Shown: positions 33,571-41,502 of the stretch, one piece after another
How the letters are laid out: every line of letters begins with the position of its first letter
Position numbering within the stretch: the first letter of the stretch is position 1
Notes under the pieces: model-generated
Databases searched by the model: none
Seen by the model: only the letters and a program-made list of their open reading frames with translations
What the model was told of the DNA's origin: nothing
Assembly: GCA_946566685.1 (NCBI GenBank)
Contig: CAMNXA010000004.1
Span: forward strand, 1 to 64,000
DNA from: an uncultured Lachnospiraceae bacterium
Lineage (GTDB): Bacteria > Bacillota > Clostridia > Lachnospirales > Lachnospiraceae
Direction of reading: 5' to 3'
Length of the DNA stretch: 64,000 nt
Position numbers and translations under genes: made by a program

Positions 33571-34710
33571 ATGTCCAGAAGAGGCGATAATATTAGGAAA
33601 CGGGTAGACGGAAGATGGGAAGGAAGATATCAGATTATATCTGCAACTGGTGAAAAAAAGTATCAGTCGGTTTATGGAAAGTCCTATGGCGAGGTAAAAG
33701 AAAAACTTTCCAATAAGATGTATACGATAAAGAATTCCTCTTTATCACATAGGGGTGAGTCAGATACAAACGCAGTAATGTTATGTGATGGCATCAGGTT
33801 CTGCACTGTTATGGAAGAATGGCTTAATAAAGTAGAAGAAACCAGAAAATACTCTACATATGTTAAATATAAAAATATTTATCAATGCCATATCCAATCT
33901 TTGTTTTTCGATGATATTTTTACTCAGATAACAAATGATTATATTCAAGACAAGGTTACTGCACTGGATGTCTCTGATTCCACCAGACATAGTGTGTTGG
34001 CAGTCATTCGTCAGACACTTCGTTATGCAGAAGAACGGTATGGTTATTCGATTACGCTTATCACAAATAAATCCACTCGTAAGAAAACCAGTTCCGTAGA
34101 AATCATGAACCGGACAGAGCAGGCCAGGCTCATGCAATTTTTACATCAGGACATGAATATCTCCAAGGCAGGTATATTTCTATGCCTGTCTACAGGACTT
34201 CGATTGGGGGAAGTATGCGCCTTACAGTGGACAGACATCGATGCAGAACAAAAACTGCTCCATGTAAACAGAACCGTACAGAGAATCGAAAATAAAGACG
34301 GGTTTACAAAAACAATCCTTTTAGAATCATCTCCTAAAAGTGTATTCTCTAATCGAGAAATTCCCATGCCAGATAATTTACTGCCGCTCCTTATGGAATT
34401 TAAAAGAGCGGGACAAAAATATGTTCTTTGTATGGATAAACCCATGGAGCCGCGAACATACCAGAATCATTTCAAAAAATATCTGAAAATCATAAATGCA
34501 CCAAACTATAATTTTCATACATTGCGACATACCTTTGCTACAAACTGTGTTGACAGTGGCATGGATATTAAGAGCCTTAGTGAAATCCTGGGGCACTCTG
34601 ATGTGCAGATCACGTTAAACAGATATGTACATCCAAGTATGGATACCAAAAGGAAATATATGAATGCCCTCTCGGCAGATTATGGTCAGTTATGTGGTCA
34701 GACAAAATGA
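33571..34710 (+). CDS. Tyrosine recombinase (Tn916 Int-like) inside the invertible segment
   Basis: 379 residues. The N-terminal segment (IRKRVDGRWEGRYQI, about 8-22) resembles the arm-binding domain of Tn916-type integrases. A SAM-like core-binding domain spans about 75-165. The catalytic domain has all expected residues: R211 (STGLRLGEV), K256 (SPKS), H316-x-x-R319 (FHTLRH), H342 (LGHSD) and Y352 (RYVHPS), so the enzyme looks active. AAGGAG lies 8 bases before the ATG. No excisionase, relaxase or other conjugation gene is nearby, so it does not belong to a complete Tn916-like element. Its gene lies between inverted core-like sites, as Hin lies within its own invertible segment. Confidence 0.9.
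   Translation: MSRRGDNIRKRVDGRWEGRYQIISATGEKKYQSVYGKSYGEVKEKLSNKMYTIKNSSLSHRGESDTNAVMLCDGIRFCTVMEEWLNKVEETRKYSTYVKYKNIYQCHIQSLFFDDIFTQITNDYIQDKVTALDVSDSTRHSVLAVIRQTLRYAEERYGYSITLITNKSTRKKTSSVEIMNRTEQARLMQFLHQDMNISKAGIFLCLSTGLRLGEVCALQWTDIDAEQKLLHVNRTVQRIENKDGFTKTILLESSPKSVFSNREIPMPDNLLPLLMEFKRAGQKYVLCMDKPMEPRTYQNHFKKYLKIINAPNYNFHTLRHTFATNCVDSGMDIKSLSEILGHSDVQITLNRYVHPSMDTKRKYMNALSADYGQLCGQTK
34681..34702 (+). promoter_or_regulatory. Paired direct repeats, possible recombinase arm site (right)
   Basis: TATGGTCA, six bases, TGGTCAGA, identical in plan to 33535-33556 although it lies within the last codons of the recombinase gene (Y-G-Q-L-C-G-Q-T). The 12-base period is kept. Confidence 0.5.
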
Positions 34711-34744
34711 AAACCCCGCAAATAAAGGCATAAACATTATAACA

Positions 34745-34770
34745 TTCGCAGAATACCTAATTCTGCGAAT
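34745..34770 (-). repeat. Right recombinase core-like site, inverted
   Basis: Arm TTCGCAGAA, spacer TACCTAA, arm TTCTGCGAA, then T. This is the exact reverse complement of 33310-33335. The asymmetric spacer shows that the two sites are in inverted orientation. Confidence 0.8.
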
Positions 34771-34807
34771 ATCCATCCAATAAGACGGGAGAACAAAATA
34801 CAGCAAT

Positions 34808-36112
34808 ATGCCGCCCAGTACCATATGCAAGACAGTTCATCAATATAACAGGGAACCTATTTCAGAACCGGATATGAAGAAACTGGTGGAGATTGCAAAA
34901 GACTATAGCGAAGTCAAGAATTACGTCTATCAGCGCTATGGCGGCATTAAAAGCCTGCCTAAAATATATCCCGGCTATACAGTACAAAATGAGATGACGG
35001 GCAGTGGGCTGCGGGCAAGACTTGGACTACCATCAGTTTACTTTTATCTGGCTGTATTTGATGCCTTGGGTGACATTAAGAATCAGTGGACACAGATCAA
35101 AAGCAGGATAGAGAAGGGCATTCGCGAAAATGAGAACCTGACACCGGAAGACAGACATTATTTGCGGTTTGTCATGAAGCAGAGCCGATGCTTTGAGAGC
35201 ATTCTTCTTGAGAAAGAAATGATCCTTTCGGACGAATGGAAAAAACCTCTTGAGGAATTGCAAAGGGATGTGGATGAAAAACGCCTGCATCAATACCTAC
35301 GAAGACAGGTGCGAAGACATCTGAAAAAACTGCATACAGATACCGTGGATAGGTTTTCCGTATCCGCGCAGGCTTATCGCTATGAGGAGCATGGAATTTA
35401 TCTGGCTATAAAAGAGAAGAGAAAACGCATATTTATACCGCTTACAGATAATAACCAGTATACCAGCCAGCTAAACATCTGTATTTTTCCGAAGGAAAGA
35501 AATCTTATTATTCATGTGCCAGTGGAGACAAGGATAAAGCAGAATGATAATTACCAGAATGCAGTGGGACTGGCAGTGGGAATCCACACTATGTTTGTGA
35601 CGGATCAGGGCAATATTTACGGGGAAAGATACAGTGACTACCAATATGCGTTGTCCGATTATGTCAGGGAAGGGAATATCAGATACAGCAGAAATAGAGC
35701 AAACAATCCTGGCAGGAAAAAGTATACCGCAGGCAAACGCCGATTAGAGGCTGCTCTGCACACCTATATTAACGCCGAGATCAATCGATTGTTACAGACC
35801 GAACGACCGGCCGTTATCTATCTTCCCAAATTGCCGCAGTCCTCTAAAGCAGGCGTTAACAAAAAGATCAACAATTCCGTCAGTATGTGGCAGAGAGGAT
35901 ATATAAGAGACCGACTGACACAAAAATGCAGAGAACAGTCCATTGAGTTGGTGGAGGTATTCGGCAAAGATATCAGTAATGAATGCAGCCAATGCGGGAC
36001 TATAGGCAAAAAGACAAAAAATATTTTTGTCTGCAATGCATGCGGTGCAAGACTGCCGGAGCGGGAAAACACCGCAAAAAATGCCCTCAAAAGAGGACAG
36101 GTGAATCAATAG
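34808..36112 (+). CDS. TnpB-like protein with degenerate RuvC site (candidate nuclease-dead RNA-guided regulator)
   Basis: 434 residues with a TnpB/OrfB fold: a helical N-terminal part (1-190), a beta-rich middle, RuvC-like segments and a zinc ribbon (C393-x-x-C396 and C409-x-x-C412). By my alignment the three RuvC acidic residues are replaced. The GxDxG segment reads GLAVGI (Asp to A256), the IxxExL segment reads IYLPKL (Glu to P340), and the DRDxNAA segment reads ERENTAKNA (Asp to E420). The rest is intact, so this is not simple decay. Nuclease-dead TnpB relatives (TldRs) act as RNA-guided repressors. No TnpA is present. A GGGAG site lies rather far (about 15 bases) upstream, and no promoter is visible between the right core site and the gene. 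Confidence 0.8.
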   Translation: MPPSTICKTVHQYNREPISEPDMKKLVEIAKDYSEVKNYVYQRYGGIKSLPKIYPGYTVQNEMTGSGLRARLGLPSVYFYLAVFDALGDIKNQWTQIKSRIEKGIRENENLTPEDRHYLRFVMKQSRCFESILLEKEMILSDEWKKPLEELQRDVDEKRLHQYLRRQVRRHLKKLHTDTVDRFSVSAQAYRYEEHGIYLAIKEKRKRIFIPLTDNNQYTSQLNICIFPKERNLIIHVPVETRIKQNDNYQNAVGLAVGIHTMFVTDQGNIYGERYSDYQYALSDYVREGNIRYSRNRANNPGRKKYTAGKRRLEAALHTYINAEINRLLQTERPAVIYLPKLPQSSKAGVNKKINNSVSMWQRGYIRDRLTQKCREQSIELVEVFGKDISNECSQCGTIGKKTKNIFVCNACGARLPERENTAKNALKRGQVNQ

Positions 36113-36224
36113 TTCATCATGAAAAATTTCATAGATAAATAATGTCTGTGGATATTATTTCACCTAAACCGGAATACCGGGAGCAGGACTGTGAAAAATT
36201 TCTTTTGATAAAAACAAACACGGC

Positions 36225-36345
36225 ATTAGAAGCTGGCAAAAGCCAGGTATTGGGTATGCCAAGACCTATGGGAACTCCCCGTGCGGGAGATGTACCGGGA
36301 GCGAAGCGGAATTTCCGCATTACTCGCCAAAGAGTAACCAATATG
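36225..36345 (+). ncRNA. Candidate omega RNA (reRNA)-like structured region 3' of the TnpB-like gene
   Basis: The 282-base gap after the TnpB-like gene has no credible ORF but is dense in short hairpins: CTGGC-AAAA-GCCAG (36233-36246), TTGG-GTATG-CCAA, CTCCC-CGTGC-GGGAG (36275-36289), GCGG-AATTT-CCGC (36306-36318) and TTACTC-GCCAAA-GAGTAA (36320-36337). In TnpB systems the guide RNA scaffold lies exactly here, at and beyond the 3' end of the gene, with the guide following it. Upstream, an imperfect direct repeat (GAAAAATTTC at 36121-36130 and 36193-36202) precedes the scaffold. The RNA ends are not known. Confidence 0.5.
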
Positions 36346-36394
36346 CCTTATTATACAAGCAAATTGAATCGAGCGGCACAGCGGGAAACGGAAG

Positions 36395-37768
36395 GTGGAC
36401 GCGGTGGAAAGATATAAGAAAAAAGACATGTTACAGACAGTAGACATACTGATCAGGGCAAACGATGCCGTCACAAGAACTGCCGCTTCCAACCCACAGG
36501 GGGCAGGGGAGGCACTTGTGCAGTGCCAGGAGTCTGCAATCGTACTGGGAACCTACATAGATACCTTGGACGAAAAGTATGCCCCTCTGGTGGGAACACT
36601 TGAAGATTATTGTGAAAACATTTATCAGATGAGTGAGAATCTGACAGATGAGAACCTTTGCAGAAAGATATCCAAGAAGATTCAGAAACAGCTGACGAGC
36701 CTGCATAACGGTATCAAATATGGTATGCCGGAAGACAGGAAGGAAGTTGTGTTTCTTCCATATAAAGCATCCATGTGGGATTCTCTGGAGAGTGTATGGA
36801 AGGCGGCGGATGATGATGAGAATGCAGATGCTTATGTGATTCCGATTCCTTACTTTGATAAGAACCCGGATGGCAGTTTTAGGGAAGAGCATTACGAGGG
36901 GGATTTGTATCCGGAGTATGTGCCAATCACTCGATATGATGCGTATGATCTTGAGACTCGCAGGCCGGATGTGATCTATATTCATAATCCTTATGATGAG
37001 TGTAATCATGTGACCAGTGTGCACCCCTATTTTTATTCGAAAAATCTGAGAAACTTTACAGATAAATTAGTGTATATTCCTTATTTCATTTTAAAGGAGA
37101 TTGAACCGGACGATCAGGAGGCTATCAATGGCATAAAGCATTTTTGCTTTATGCCGGGGACAATTTATGCAGACCGGGTGATTGTGCAGTCGGAAAAGAT
37201 GCGTCAGATATATATCAATGAATATATTAAGGCGGCAAAGGAAATAGGATTGTCCGGGGAGCATGTGGATCGGAAATTCCTAGAAAAAAAGTTTCTGGGG
37301 CTTGGTTCGCCGAAGATTGATAAGGTGCTGAATACGAGAAAGGAAGATTTGGAGATTCCGGCGGAGTGGATGAAAATTATTGAGAGGCCGGATGGGAGTT
37401 GGAAGAAGATAGTTTTTTATAATACTAGTGTGAGTGCGCTTCTACAGCATGATGAGAAGATGCTTAGGAAGATGGAGTCAGTGTTGGGGATTTTCAAGGA
37501 AAATCAGGAAGATGTCGTGCTTTTGTGGAGACCGCATCCGCTGATTCAGGCAACGATTGAATCTATGAGACCACAGTTGTGGGAAGCGTATCGGAAGATA
37601 AGGGATAGATATATTGAGGAAGGCTGGGGAATTTATGATGATACGGCTGATATGGATCGGGCAATTGTGCTTTCCGATGCATATTTTGGAGATGTAAGCA
37701 GCGTAGTGCAGTTGTATCAGCAGACGGGAAAAGTGGCGATGATACAAAATACGAATACAATAGTATGA
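36395..37768 (+). CDS. CDP-glycerol glycerophosphotransferase-like protein, first gene of the glycan locus
   Basis: 457 residues from a GTG start with GGGAAACGGAAG upstream; an ATG at 36428 is the alternative. N-terminal helical part (1-115), then a GT-B-like fold typical of TagF/TagB-like transferases: VFLPYKASMWDSLESVW, VPIPYFDKNPDGS, DVIYIHNPYDECN and, near the C-terminus, VVLLWRPHPL and LSDAYFGDVSSVVQLY. Enzymes of this group add glycerol phosphate or related polyols to wall or surface polymers. It ends soon after the last motif, shorter than some relatives. First in a 27-kb plus-strand run of glycan genes, directly after the RNA-like region. Confidence 0.75.
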   Translation: MDAVERYKKKDMLQTVDILIRANDAVTRTAASNPQGAGEALVQCQESAIVLGTYIDTLDEKYAPLVGTLEDYCENIYQMSENLTDENLCRKISKKIQKQLTSLHNGIKYGMPEDRKEVVFLPYKASMWDSLESVWKAADDDENADAYVIPIPYFDKNPDGSFREEHYEGDLYPEYVPITRYDAYDLETRRPDVIYIHNPYDECNHVTSVHPYFYSKNLRNFTDKLVYIPYFILKEIEPDDQEAINGIKHFCFMPGTIYADRVIVQSEKMRQIYINEYIKAAKEIGLSGEHVDRKFLEKKFLGLGSPKIDKVLNTRKEDLEIPAEWMKIIERPDGSWKKIVFYNTSVSALLQHDEKMLRKMESVLGIFKENQEDVVLLWRPHPLIQATIESMRPQLWEAYRKIRDRYIEEGWGIYDDTADMDRAIVLSDAYFGDVSSVVQLYQQTGKVAMIQNTNTIV

Positions 37769-37819
37769 ATTAAACAAGTTTAATAAGAACGTTAATTCTT
37801 AGAAATGGGTATGGCCGAA

Positions 37820-38797
37820 ATGAAAATATTGGTAACCGGTGCAGATGGTTTTATAGGTAGCCATTTGACAGAAGAACTAGTCAAAAGAGGATATCAGGTA
37901 AAAGCTTTTGTATATTATAATTCATTCAATAATTGGGGCTGGCTTGATACAGTACCTAAAGAAGTTATGCATAATGTAGAAATCTTTCAAGGGGATATTC
38001 GTGATCCGAATGGTGTAGAAAATGCGGTCAAAGGAGTTGATGCCATCTTTCATTTGGCAGCGTTGATTGCAATACCGTTCAGTTATCATTCACCTGATAC
38101 ATACGTAGATACTAACATAAAAGGTACCTTAAATATTTTACAGGCAGCAAGAAAGAATAATATTGGCAGGGTGCTTATAACATCCACCTCAGAAGTTTAT
38201 GGTACGGCGCAATATGTCCCAATTGATGAAAAACATCCTTTTCAGGGACAATCTCCATACTCAGCGACTAAAATAGGCGCGGATAGACTTGCTGAAAGTT
38301 TTTATCGTTCCTTTGAATTACCGGTAACGATTGTAAGACCCTTTAATACATATGGACCAAGGCAGTCGGCAAGAGCAGTAATTCCTACGATTATTACGCA
38401 GTTGCTGGCAGGAAATACAACAATAAATCTTGGTATTTTAACGACCACAAGGGATTTTAATTATGTATTAGACACAGTTAATGGCTTTATATCGATTTAC
38501 GAGTCTGATAAAACGATTGGAGAAGAAATCAATATAGCAACACAGAAAGAAATCTCCATAGGACAACTTGCGGAAGAGCTGATCAGGCAGATTAATCCAA
38601 ATGCAAGAATCTGCTGCGATAAAGAGAGATTAAGGCCAAATAAAAGTGAAGTAAACAGATTGCTTGGATGCAATAAAAAAATAATGCAACTGACGGATTG
38701 GAGACCGCAATATTCTCTGGAAGAAGGATTGAAAAATACAATAGATTTCTTTAGTAAAAATATGGATAAGTATAAAACAGATATATATAACTTATAA
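37820..38797 (+). CDS. legB: NAD-dependent 4,6-dehydratase, LegB-like
   Basis: 325 residues, extended short-chain dehydrogenase fold. Nucleotide-binding GADGFIGSHL is at the N-terminus, catalytic region STSEVYG and PYSATKIGAD (Tyr-x-x-x-Lys). The best match in style is LegB, which makes the 4-keto-6-deoxy amino sugar that begins legionaminic acid synthesis. Starts at 37805 and 37811 are also in frame and no ribosome site is clear; 37820 puts MKILVTG at the N-terminus as in the family. The next genes supply guanylyltransferase, synthase, epimerase and CMP transfer. The aminotransferase LegC that normally follows LegB is absent from the window. Confidence 0.82.
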   Translation: MKILVTGADGFIGSHLTEELVKRGYQVKAFVYYNSFNNWGWLDTVPKEVMHNVEIFQGDIRDPNGVENAVKGVDAIFHLAALIAIPFSYHSPDTYVDTNIKGTLNILQAARKNNIGRVLITSTSEVYGTAQYVPIDEKHPFQGQSPYSATKIGADRLAESFYRSFELPVTIVRPFNTYGPRQSARAVIPTIITQLLAGNTTINLGILTTTRDFNYVLDTVNGFISIYESDKTIGEEINIATQKEISIGQLAEELIRQINPNARICCDKERLRPNKSEVNRLLGCNKKIMQLTDWRPQYSLEEGLKNTIDFFSKNMDKYKTDIYNL

Positions 38798-38817
38798 CAG
38801 ATGGAAGCCTTTCAAAT

Positions 38818-39855
38818 ATGAATGACATATATATAGAAGAAAACGAGAGTATATTAGATGCAATGCGGCAGCTTAATAAAAATGCCAGAAAAATATTGTT
38901 TGTACATAAAGAGGGCAAATTAAAGGCATCACTTACAGATGGAGATATCCGAAGATGGATATTGAAAAAAGGTGATCTACAGATGCCTGTGAAATGTATG
39001 GCGAATTATCAGCCTAGATTTTTGCCTGAAGAACAGGCGGATTTGGCTGTGCGTATTATGAAAGAGTATGAGATTGACGCGATTCCTATTTTGGATGATA
39101 AAGGGGTAATTAAAAGAGTCATTTTTTCAAATGAGAGTAAGCAGGAACATAATCTATTCCCACGAGCAGTTCCAGTTGTGATTATGGCAGGGGGAATGGG
39201 GACAAGACTTTCACCTTATACAAATATTTTGCCAAAACCTCTGATTCCCATTGGAGATTATCCAATTGTTGAGCATATTATTGACCGCTTCTGTACATAT
39301 GGATGTAAACAGTTTTATATGACAGTTAATTATAAACGAAATATGATCAAGGCCTATTTTGATGAACTGGACAAGACATATCAATTGGATTTTATAACAG
39401 AGGAAAAGCAGCTTGGGACTGGAGGCGGAATAAGTTTATTAAAAGGGAAAATAAAACATACGTTTATTTTGAGTAACTGCGACATTCTAATCGATGATGA
39501 TCTGACAAAGGCATATGAGCAACATGTTGAAGCAGGAAACATAATCACCATGGTATGTTCTTTAAAAAATTTCACAATTCCATATGGAATAGTAAATATA
39601 GGGGAAGACGGAATAATTCAATCTATACAGGAAAAGCCAAACGTTTCTTTTTTTACCAATACGGGATGTTATTTCGTGGAGCCAGAAGTAATAAATGATC
39701 TGAAATATAATGAGCCTATTGATTTCCCGGAAATTATTGAAAAGTATATGAAAAATAATAAACGGATTGGAATTTATCCAATTAGTGAAGAGGCGTGGCT
39801 TGATATGGGACAAATTGACGAATTGGAAAAAATGAAAGTTAAACTGGGGTGCTAA
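38818..39855 (+). CDS. ptmE: CBS-domain nucleotidyltransferase, PtmE-like (glucosamine-1-phosphate guanylyltransferase)
   Basis: 345 residues. Two CBS motifs (about 1-115) precede a sugar-phosphate nucleotidyltransferase domain with VVIMAGGMGTRLSPYT, then LPKPLIPIGD and the metal-binding SNCDILIDDD. This fusion is the layout of PtmE, which makes GDP-glucosamine for the GDP-linked legionaminic acid route of Campylobacter. It follows LegB by 20 bases. The CBS part probably senses a nucleotide. The exact sugar and nucleotide are inferred from architecture and neighbours. Confidence 0.83.
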   Translation: MNDIYIEENESILDAMRQLNKNARKILFVHKEGKLKASLTDGDIRRWILKKGDLQMPVKCMANYQPRFLPEEQADLAVRIMKEYEIDAIPILDDKGVIKRVIFSNESKQEHNLFPRAVPVVIMAGGMGTRLSPYTNILPKPLIPIGDYPIVEHIIDRFCTYGCKQFYMTVNYKRNMIKAYFDELDKTYQLDFITEEKQLGTGGGISLLKGKIKHTFILSNCDILIDDDLTKAYEQHVEAGNIITMVCSLKNFTIPYGIVNIGEDGIIQSIQEKPNVSFFTNTGCYFVEPEVINDLKYNEPIDFPEIIEKYMKNNKRIGIYPISEEAWLDMGQIDELEKMKVKLGC

Positions 39856-39861
39856 TGAATA

Positions 39862-40497
39862 ATGGAGGACATCATTTTACTTGGACTTGGCGGACACGCG
39901 CATAGTGTTGTGGACAGCATTGAACGGAATGGTAAATATAACATTATAGGTTTTTTAGATAAGGAGGAAATGCTAAGGAAACGTTTTAAAGATTACTGTG
40001 TACTGGGTACAGATGATGAATTGCAAAAATACTTTAATAAAGGGATAAAAAATGCTTTTGTAACGATAGGCTTTATGGGTCAGGGAACTATAAGAAACAG
40101 ATTATATCAGAGATTAAGAGCGCTTGGGTATAAACTGCCTAATATTTTTGACAATACGGCGGTCATTTCTGAAAATGCGGAATTTGAAGACGGAATCTTT
40201 GTTGGAAAAAATGCAGTGGTTAATGCAAATGCCAAAATTGAAAAAATGTGCATTATAAATACTGGTACAATTGTGGAACATGATTGTACTGTAGGCCAGT
40301 TTTCTCATGTGTCTGTAGGAAGTGTAATATGCGGGAATGTCTTAGTTAAAGAGCAGACGCTAATAGGAGCAAATGCCACAATAATTCAGGGAAAAATTAT
40401 AGGAAGAAACTGCATTATAGGAGCAGGCGCAATAGTAACAAAGGATATTCAGGATAATGTAACGCAGTATGGAATGGTGGAAAAATATAGAATATAG
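39862..40497 (+). CDS. NeuD/LegH-type sugar O- or N-acetyltransferase
   Basis: 211 residues. An N-terminal PglD-like Rossmann domain (ILLGLGGHAHSVVDSIE) is followed by left-handed beta-helix hexapeptide repeats (about 100-200, e.g. VGKNAVVNANAKI and IGRNCIIGAGAIV). Family members acetylate an amino sugar or sialic acid using acetyl-CoA. In a legionaminic pathway this would be LegH; in a sialic acid pathway NeuD. Six bases separate it from the preceding gene and 12 from the synthase gene. Confidence 0.85.
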   Translation: MEDIILLGLGGHAHSVVDSIERNGKYNIIGFLDKEEMLRKRFKDYCVLGTDDELQKYFNKGIKNAFVTIGFMGQGTIRNRLYQRLRALGYKLPNIFDNTAVISENAEFEDGIFVGKNAVVNANAKIEKMCIINTGTIVEHDCTVGQFSHVSVGSVICGNVLVKEQTLIGANATIIQGKIIGRNCIIGAGAIVTKDIQDNVTQYGMVEKYRI

Positions 40498-40509
40498 AGG
40501 TTTGCTAAA

Positions 40510-41502
40510 ATGAGTGGTGTGTTTGTAATAGCAGAGGCGGGAGTAAACCATAATGGAAACATATATTTGGCAAAGCAGCTAATAGATGCAGCTAGTGAAG
40601 CCGGGGCAGATGCAGTCAAATTTCAGACCTTTCAGGCAGATAAGTTAGTGTGTAAGGCAGCTAAAAAAGCTGATTATCAAATGAAAACAACAAATAGAGA
40701 AGAAACACAGTATGAGATGATTAAAAAACTGGAACTAACGCATCAGATGCATGGCGAGTTGATGGAATATTGTGAAAAGAAAAAAATCATGTTTTTGTCA
40801 TCTCCGTTTGATATAGAAAGCATAAAGTTCTTAGCAAAATTAGGAGTACAGATATTTAAGGTACCATCAGGGGAGATAACAGACCTTCCGTATCTGCGTG
40901 AAATAGCCAAATTACGGAAAAAGGTGTTTATTTCAACAGGAATGAGCAATTTGAACGAAGTAAAAGAGGCAGTTAGTGTGCTTAAAAATAATGGAACAGA
41001 TGATATTACACTGTTGCAGTGTAACACGCAATATCCAACGCTAATGTCTGATGTGAATTTATTGGCAATGGTAACAATGAGGGAAGAAACCGGGCTGGCG
41101 GTGGGATATTCAGATCATACACAGGGAATAGAAATACCCATTGCGGCAGTAGCACTTGGTGCAAAAGTAATAGAGAAGCATTTTACATTAGATAAAAACA
41201 TGGAGGGGCCAGATCATAAGGCAAGCCTTGAACCATATGAACTGAAACAGATGGTTGCGGGGATCAGAAAAACAGAACTTGCGTTAGGCAATGGCATAAA
41301 GCAGCTATCTGAGTCGGAAAAAGCTAATGTTGAGGTGGCACGAAAGAGTATTGTCGCATCAATGCAGATAAAAAAGGGTGAATTATTTACGGAAGCAAAT
41401 ATAACTACGAAACGGCCAGGTAATGGAATAAGCCCTATGCAGTGGGATGAGATTTTGGGAACAATAGCCTGCAGGGATTATGAAATGGATGAATTGATAT
41501 GA
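40510..41502 (+). CDS. neuB: N-acetylneuraminate/legionaminate synthase (NeuB/LegI)
   Basis: 330 residues. TIM-barrel part with AEAGVNHNGNIYLAKQLIDAA, DAVKFQTFQADKLV, PSGEITDLPYL and VGYSDHTQGI, then KHFTLDKNMEGPDHKASLEP. A C-terminal SAF (antifreeze-like) domain follows (about 275-330). It condenses phosphoenolpyruvate with a 6-carbon amino sugar to give a nonulosonic acid. All hallmark segments are present and the length is normal. Its last four bases overlap the next gene (ATGA), so translation is coupled with the epimerase. Confidence 0.93.
   Translation: MSGVFVIAEAGVNHNGNIYLAKQLIDAASEAGADAVKFQTFQADKLVCKAAKKADYQMKTTNREETQYEMIKKLELTHQMHGELMEYCEKKKIMFLSSPFDIESIKFLAKLGVQIFKVPSGEITDLPYLREIAKLRKKVFISTGMSNLNEVKEAVSVLKNNGTDDITLLQCNTQYPTLMSDVNLLAMVTMREETGLAVGYSDHTQGIEIPIAAVALGAKVIEKHFTLDKNMEGPDHKASLEPYELKQMVAGIRKTELALGNGIKQLSESEKANVEVARKSIVASMQIKKGELFTEANITTKRPGNGISPMQWDEILGTIACRDYEMDELI

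Larger units (their letters stand above)
33310..34770. other. Putative invertible DNA segment carrying its own recombinase and an outward promoter
   Basis: Exact 26-bp inverted repeats (33310-33335 and 34745-34770) enclose a tyrosine recombinase gene and a consensus promoter that reads outward across the left repeat. Each repeat is itself a dyad with an asymmetric centre, which is the structure of a tyrosine-recombinase core site. Because the two centres are in opposite orientation, recombination between them would invert the segment, not excise it. Confidence 0.7.

Noticed and set aside
33310-34770. The two hairpins flanking the recombinase gene as transcription terminators
   Set aside because: Neither is followed by a T-run, and their centres are exact inverted copies of an asymmetric spacer, which a terminator would not need.
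33310-36394. A complete Tn916/Tn1549-like conjugative element or a standard IS200/IS605 insertion
   Set aside because: No excisionase, relaxase, transfer genes or TnpA are present, and the TnpB-like gene lies outside the recombinase repeats.
36142-36417. A 91-codon ORF across the gap after the TnpB-like gene
   Set aside because: No ribosome site, low-complexity basic tail, and it coincides with the hairpin cluster that better fits a structured RNA.
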